DNA from: Gordonia amicalis NBRC 100051 = JCM 11271
GTDB lineage: Bacteria > Actinomycetota > Actinomycetes > Mycobacteriales > Mycobacteriaceae
Reading direction: 5' to 3'
NCBI RefSeq assembly: GCF_000332995.1
Contig: NZ_BANS01000028.1
Coordinates: 36,471-100,470 of the forward strand
Length of the DNA: 64,000 nt
Shown: positions 60,849-64,000 of the stretch, in pieces
How positions within the stretch are numbered: position 1 is the stretch's first letter
Layout of the letters: each line of letters starts with the position of its first letter
Translations under genes and position numbers: made by a program
The notes under the pieces: model-generated
The model's input: only the letters and a program-made list of their open reading frames with translations
Database searches by the model: none
What the model was told of the DNA's origin: nothing

Positions 60849-62233
60849 TGGTCGGCGCCGCGCGGGGGCCCGACCCCGAACGGGAGCCCGACCGGTCCGA
60901 TCTCGACAGCCTCGTCGGTCTGCGCAGCGTCAAGGGCAGTCATTACGCGCAGTACCGCGGGGTCGAGGCCCGGCTGAGCCGGGTGGTCGGCGCTCTCGAA
61001 CGGATCTCGCGGGCGCTGGTCCGCACCGCCGAGGGGCCCGAGGCGCTGGTCATCTCGGTGGTCGAGGCCGCGCGTGACCATCTGGGTGCGGAGTGGGTGG
61101 TGTTCGGGCTCGCCGACGGACGCCTGGAACGATCCGCCCCGCGTCACCTGATCAGCTCCGGCAGTGGCAGGTTGTACGCCTTCGAGGGGTCGTCGACCGC
61201 CTCTCCGCCCGACGGGCTGCCCGACCAGGTGCTGAACCGGCTCAACGACATCCTGCGCGGCCACGAGCCGCTGTTGCACCGCCCGATCCTGTCCACCGAT
61301 CACGTCCATGTCCCGGTCGAACTCGACGGCAGCGTCGTCGGCGGCCTGTCGGCGTGGACCCCATCCGAGCGCGTCGTCGACCCGACGGATGTCGTGGTCC
61401 TGCGGATCCTGGCCAGCCAGGCGATCGTCGCCCTGCTCAACGCCGAGCTGTTCTCCGAAACGCACCGGCACGCAGCGGAATTGGCCGAACGAAACGATGA
61501 GCTCGAGCGCGCCCAGCGTGAGTTGTCCGCCGCGATGCGCACCACCGTCCTCAACGAGGAACGGTCGCGGATCGCGCGCGAGTTGCACGATTCGGTCACC
61601 CAGTCGGTGCTCTCGGCGGGCGTGCAGATCGAGCTGTGTCGCGACCTCGTCGACGGTGCGGCACTCGAACGGCTGCAGATGGCCGGCCGTCTCACGAAAG
61701 AAGCGGTCGAGCAGCTGCGGACGTTCATCTACACGCTCAACAACGCCGCGAGCGTCCCGTCGCCGAGCGTCCGGGAGGTCTTGACCGAACTGTGCTCCCT
61801 GCACATGCCGCCCGACCTGACGACCGCGGTCCGCATCCGGGGACGCGCCCGCGACCTGACCGGCGACGTCCAGCACGCGCTGCTCCGGATCGCGGGGGAA
61901 GCACTGTTCAACGCCGCGATCCATGCGCGGGCCGACGAGGTCACGGTGACCCTCACCTATGCGCCGGAGCAGGTGTCGCTGTCGGTCGACGACGACGGGG
62001 TCGGCGACCCCGAACATCTGCGGCGCGTCCTGCGGACCGCCTCGCTCGGCGACCTCGCCGCCGGACGCCACCGCGGCCTGGCGAACATGGCCTCGCGGGC
62101 CGCCGAGCTCGACGGCGAGATCCGAATCCGCCGGTCACGGGCGGGTGGCATCCGAGTGACCGCGACCCTGCCGACGGGTGCGGGATCGCCGTCCGCGTCC
62201 GATCCCGGAACCACGACCAGGGAGTTGCCGTGA
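60848..62233 (+). CDS. mnoS: GAF-domain sensor histidine kinase MnoS-like
   Basis: A 461-residue soluble kinase: an N-terminal GAF domain (about residues 35-205, no membrane helix), a short coiled coil, a HisKA_3 dimerisation domain with phospho-acceptor His247 in RIARELHDSVTQSVLSAG, and an HATPase_c domain (GEALFNAAIHA, VDDDGVGDP, GLANMASRA). It belongs to the NarL-type two-component group. ATG at 60848 shares bases with the ADH stop (TGATG); GTG at 60845 is equally possible. The order and partner match the MnoSR system described in M. smegmatis for methanol and short-alcohol use. The signal sensed is not known from sequence. Confidence 0.88.
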   Translation: MVGAARGPDPEREPDRSDLDSLVGLRSVKGSHYAQYRGVEARLSRVVGALERISRALVRTAEGPEALVISVVEAARDHLGAEWVVFGLADGRLERSAPRHLISSGSGRLYAFEGSSTASPPDGLPDQVLNRLNDILRGHEPLLHRPILSTDHVHVPVELDGSVVGGLSAWTPSERVVDPTDVVVLRILASQAIVALLNAELFSETHRHAAELAERNDELERAQRELSAAMRTTVLNEERSRIARELHDSVTQSVLSAGVQIELCRDLVDGAALERLQMAGRLTKEAVEQLRTFIYTLNNAASVPSPSVREVLTELCSLHMPPDLTTAVRIRGRARDLTGDVQHALLRIAGEALFNAAIHARADEVTVTLTYAPEQVSLSVDDDGVGDPEHLRRVLRTASLGDLAAGRHRGLANMASRAAELDGEIRIRRSRAGGIRVTATLPTGAGSPSASDPGTTTRELP

Positions 62234-62901
62234 GCACCGACAAGACGAGCACCGGTAAGCAGGCCAGGCCCATCCGCACACTGCTGGTCGACGACCACGC
62301 CCTGCTCCGCGAGGGGATGCGCTCGCTCCTCGAACGCGAGGACGTCGTCGAGGTGGTCGGCGAAGCCGGCTCGCACGACGCCGCGCTCGCGGAGGTCAAC
62401 GCGTGCCGACCGGATGTGGTGGTCGTGGATCTCAAACTGTCCGCGGGTACCGAATACGAGGGACTGCGCCTGATCAAGGACATCGCACACCGTCACCCCG
62501 AGGTCGCGGCGCTGGTGCTCACCACATTCCTCGACGACGACCTGGTGGTGCGGGCTGTTCGCGCCGGCGCGCGGGGATACGTCGTCAAGGATGTCGACAC
62601 CACCGAACTGGTGCGCGCGATCCAGGCCGTCTCGACGGGCGGCAGTGCCTTCGATCCGCGCAGCGCGGCGGTGGTGTTGCGGACCGTCTCCGGGGAGGCC
62701 GAGACCACCGAAACCCTCAGCGACCGGGAACGCGAGGTCTTGCGACTGCTCGCCGATGGCATGTCCAACAAGCGGATCGGGGAGACGCTGTACATCTCCG
62801 AGTCGACCGTTAAGTTCCACATCCGCAACATCATCCGCAAGCTCGGGGTCACCAAGCGGACCGATGCGGTCTACACGGCGAGCAAGCGGGGGCTCATCTG
62901 A
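62230..62901 (+). CDS. mnoR: NarL/LuxR-family response regulator MnoR-like
   Basis: A 223-residue regulator. The receiver domain has acidic pocket VDDHALLREGM, phospho-acceptor Asp67 (VVVVDLKLS) and Lys in GYVVKDVDT. The C-terminal LuxR helix-turn-helix reads LSDREREVLRLLADGMSNKRIGETLYISESTVKFHIRNIIRKL. GTG at 62230 overlaps the mnoS TGA (GTGA). It is expected to activate mno, and the palindromes upstream of mno and mftM are candidate targets. Its end overlaps the convergent mftM by 8 bases. Confidence 0.9.
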   Translation: MSTDKTSTGKQARPIRTLLVDDHALLREGMRSLLEREDVVEVVGEAGSHDAALAEVNACRPDVVVVDLKLSAGTEYEGLRLIKDIAHRHPEVAALVLTTFLDDDLVVRAVRAGARGYVVKDVDTTELVRAIQAVSTGGSAFDPRSAAVVLRTVSGEAETTETLSDREREVLRLLADGMSNKRIGETLYISESTVKFHIRNIIRKLGVTKRTDAVYTASKRGLI

Positions 62902-63769
62902 CCGGCGGGTCCGAGGGGGTGAGTACCAGCCAGCCGCCGTGGTCGACGAACACCTCGGCCCCGGAGTGGGCGACGCTGTTCGCCAAGCTGTGCAGCTCCT
63001 TCTCGGTCAGCCGGAGACGGTGACCGAAGTGGGGGCTGGGCTCCTCTTCGAAGGGCACCGCGACGACCACCCGGCGCCTCGCCACCCGCAGCGCCTCGGA
63101 CAGCGCTGCCTCCACACCGTGGGCGTCGAGATGCTCGAGCAGGTGGATGAGCGAGACCGTGTCCACGGAATCGTCGTCATAGGGGAGCGCGGTCGCGTCG
63201 CCGACCACGACGTCGACCGGTACACCGAGTCGCCGCGACGCGCACGCGAGCAGCGACACCGCGCCCGGTGAGATGTCGCAGGCCGACACGTCGTACCCGT
63301 CCATCGCGCAGGCCAGCGCGAAGAATCCGAAGCAGGAGCCCACCTCGAGGATCGACGAACCGGTCGCGAGTGAGCGTGCGCGCCGGTGCACGGGAGCGAA
63401 GGCCGAAGCCCCGCAACGAAGTTCGCGGATCGAGTTGTCGTAGAACGCCGACCACGCGTCCGCCGAGGTGGCTGCGGAGGTCCGGATGATGCCCACCGCC
63501 GCGGATTCGAAGTCCTCCTGACCCGACAACACGCCGGTCTCCACCAGTGAGACCAGCCCGTCGACGACCACCGAGTCGGAGATCGTCTCTTCGTCGAAGG
63601 GATGAGCGATCTGGAGGACGCCGGCCGCTCGGCGCCACGACAGGAGCCCGCAGCGGGCGAATCCCCTGGGGACGAGCCCGGATCGGAGTACCCGAGGCAC
63701 ACGCCCGCGTACGGGTGATGGGTCGAGAAGCGCAGCCGGGAAGGTCGTCGACTGATCGATGGTCGTCAT
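62894..63769 (-). CDS. mftM: Mycofactocin oligosaccharide methyltransferase MftM-like
   Basis: A 291-residue class I SAM methyltransferase with motif I ILEVGSCFGFFALACA, ACDISPGAVSLLA, VVGDATALPYDDDSVDTVSLIHLLEHLD, RVARRRVVVAVPFEEEPSPHFGH and a C-terminal DHGGWLVLTP. The SCFGF motif, EHLD-VPFE blocks and GGWLV end agree with MftM, which methylates the glycan of mycofactocin, the cofactor used by the mno product. It sits beside mnoSR as in M. smegmatis, supporting the assignment. ATG at 63769 lies 6 bases after TACGGT (plus strand 63776-63781), so a leaderless mRNA is likely. Confidence 0.8.
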   Translation of the reverse strand: MTTIDQSTTFPAALLDPSPVRGRVPRVLRSGLVPRGFARCGLLSWRRAAGVLQIAHPFDEETISDSVVVDGLVSLVETGVLSGQEDFESAAVGIIRTSAATSADAWSAFYDNSIRELRCGASAFAPVHRRARSLATGSSILEVGSCFGFFALACAMDGYDVSACDISPGAVSLLACASRRLGVPVDVVVGDATALPYDDDSVDTVSLIHLLEHLDAHGVEAALSEALRVARRRVVVAVPFEEEPSPHFGHRLRLTEKELHSLANSVAHSGAEVFVDHGGWLVLTPSDPPVR

Positions 63770-64000
63770 GGATCGACCGTAGAAACATCCTGACCTGCGC
63801 ATAACTGTCCGAGCGGGGGTGAGCACCTGTCCGAACGGACGGTTTGCGGCGCACGTCACAGTGGCCGGCCCGGCGAAAATCTGCGCGCGACAGAGCGTTT
63901 CGGTGTCTCCCGGCGACCCGTGACCTGCGGCGATGTCCGACTCGGGGGAGCGTGACCAGGCGATTTGACCCTGACGATCCGGTTGCGTAACTTTCTTCAA
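63770..64000. other. Upstream region of mftM to window edge
   Basis: Besides the promoter and the two motif copies, a weaker match TGTCCGACTCGG lies at 63934-63945. No reading frame in this 231-base stretch looks real. A divergent gene may begin beyond the window. Confidence 0.35.
63776..63842 (-). promoter_or_regulatory. mftM promoter with two candidate MnoR sites
   Basis: On the minus strand, TTATGC (plus 63799-63804) and TACGGT (plus 63776-63781) are 17 bases apart. Immediately upstream are two copies of one motif 22 bases apart: CTGTCCGAGCGG (63805-63816) and CTGTCCGAACGG (63827-63838). The second lies in CACCTGTCCGAACGGAC (63824-63840), which matches the mno palindrome except for one base. 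The spacing next to the -35 suits an activator. Confidence 0.6.

Overview
The window is high-GC actinobacterial chromosome, most likely from the Corynebacteriales and probably Gordonia or a close relative. The evidence is the fused Kgd-type 2-oxoglutarate decarboxylase/dehydrogenase, the AtpF plus fused b-delta (AtpFH) ATP synthase, a MurA with Asp at the catalytic Cys position, mycofactocin-type alcohol dehydrogenases, and a gene order resembling two segments of the Mycobacterium tuberculosis map (corA-lpqZ-SDR-kgd, and argS-lysA-hom-thrC-thrB-rho-rpmE-prfA-prmC-sua5-wecA-atp-murA). The genus is inferred from gene content, not proven.

Layout. 1-5.6 kb: corA (cut by the left edge), an LpqZ-like lipoprotein, a Baeyer-Villiger-type monooxygenase plus SDR operon facing its TetR regulator, and a DUF4383 membrane protein. 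5.9-8.7 kb: an unusual glycosyltransferase fused to an HxxxDG acyltransferase/condensation-like domain. 8.7-18.4 kb (minus strand): glutathionyl-hydroquinone reductase-like gene, EcsC-like gene, a full-length fused ABC exporter and kgd. 18.5-25 kb: PadR plus DHA2-type MFS efflux operon, then sbcD-sbcC. 25.1-27.4 kb: tRNA-Arg(CCG), a small methyltransferase and a DUF305-DUF3105 pair. 27.5-36.4 kb: argS, lysA and the threonine operon, then rho. 36.5-38.8 kb: a heme-degradation-like gene with a flavin reductase, set between rho and rpmE behind a possible iron box. 39-52.8 kb: rpmE, prfA, prmC, tsaC, a divergent SHMT, wecA and the whole ATP synthase operon. 53-55.4 kb: DUF2550, cobalamin adenosyltransferase, murA.

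55.6-63.8 kb is the most distinctive part: an NDMA-dependent methanol dehydrogenase-type gene (mno), a MoxR AAA ATPase, a CoxE-like VWA protein (interrupted by a frameshift), a second iron-type alcohol dehydrogenase, the MnoS/MnoR two-component pair and, converging on it, a gene matching the mycofactocin methyltransferase MftM. This is read as an alcohol-oxidation module that depends on the redox cofactor mycofactocin. A near-identical 17-base palindromic motif lies upstream of both mno and mftM and is proposed as the MnoR operator.

Many genes have a TANNNT -10 hexamer only 6-8 bases before the start codon, so leaderless mRNAs appear common, including upstream of two very short reading frames. 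No CRISPR array, insertion sequence, prophage or rRNA was seen.
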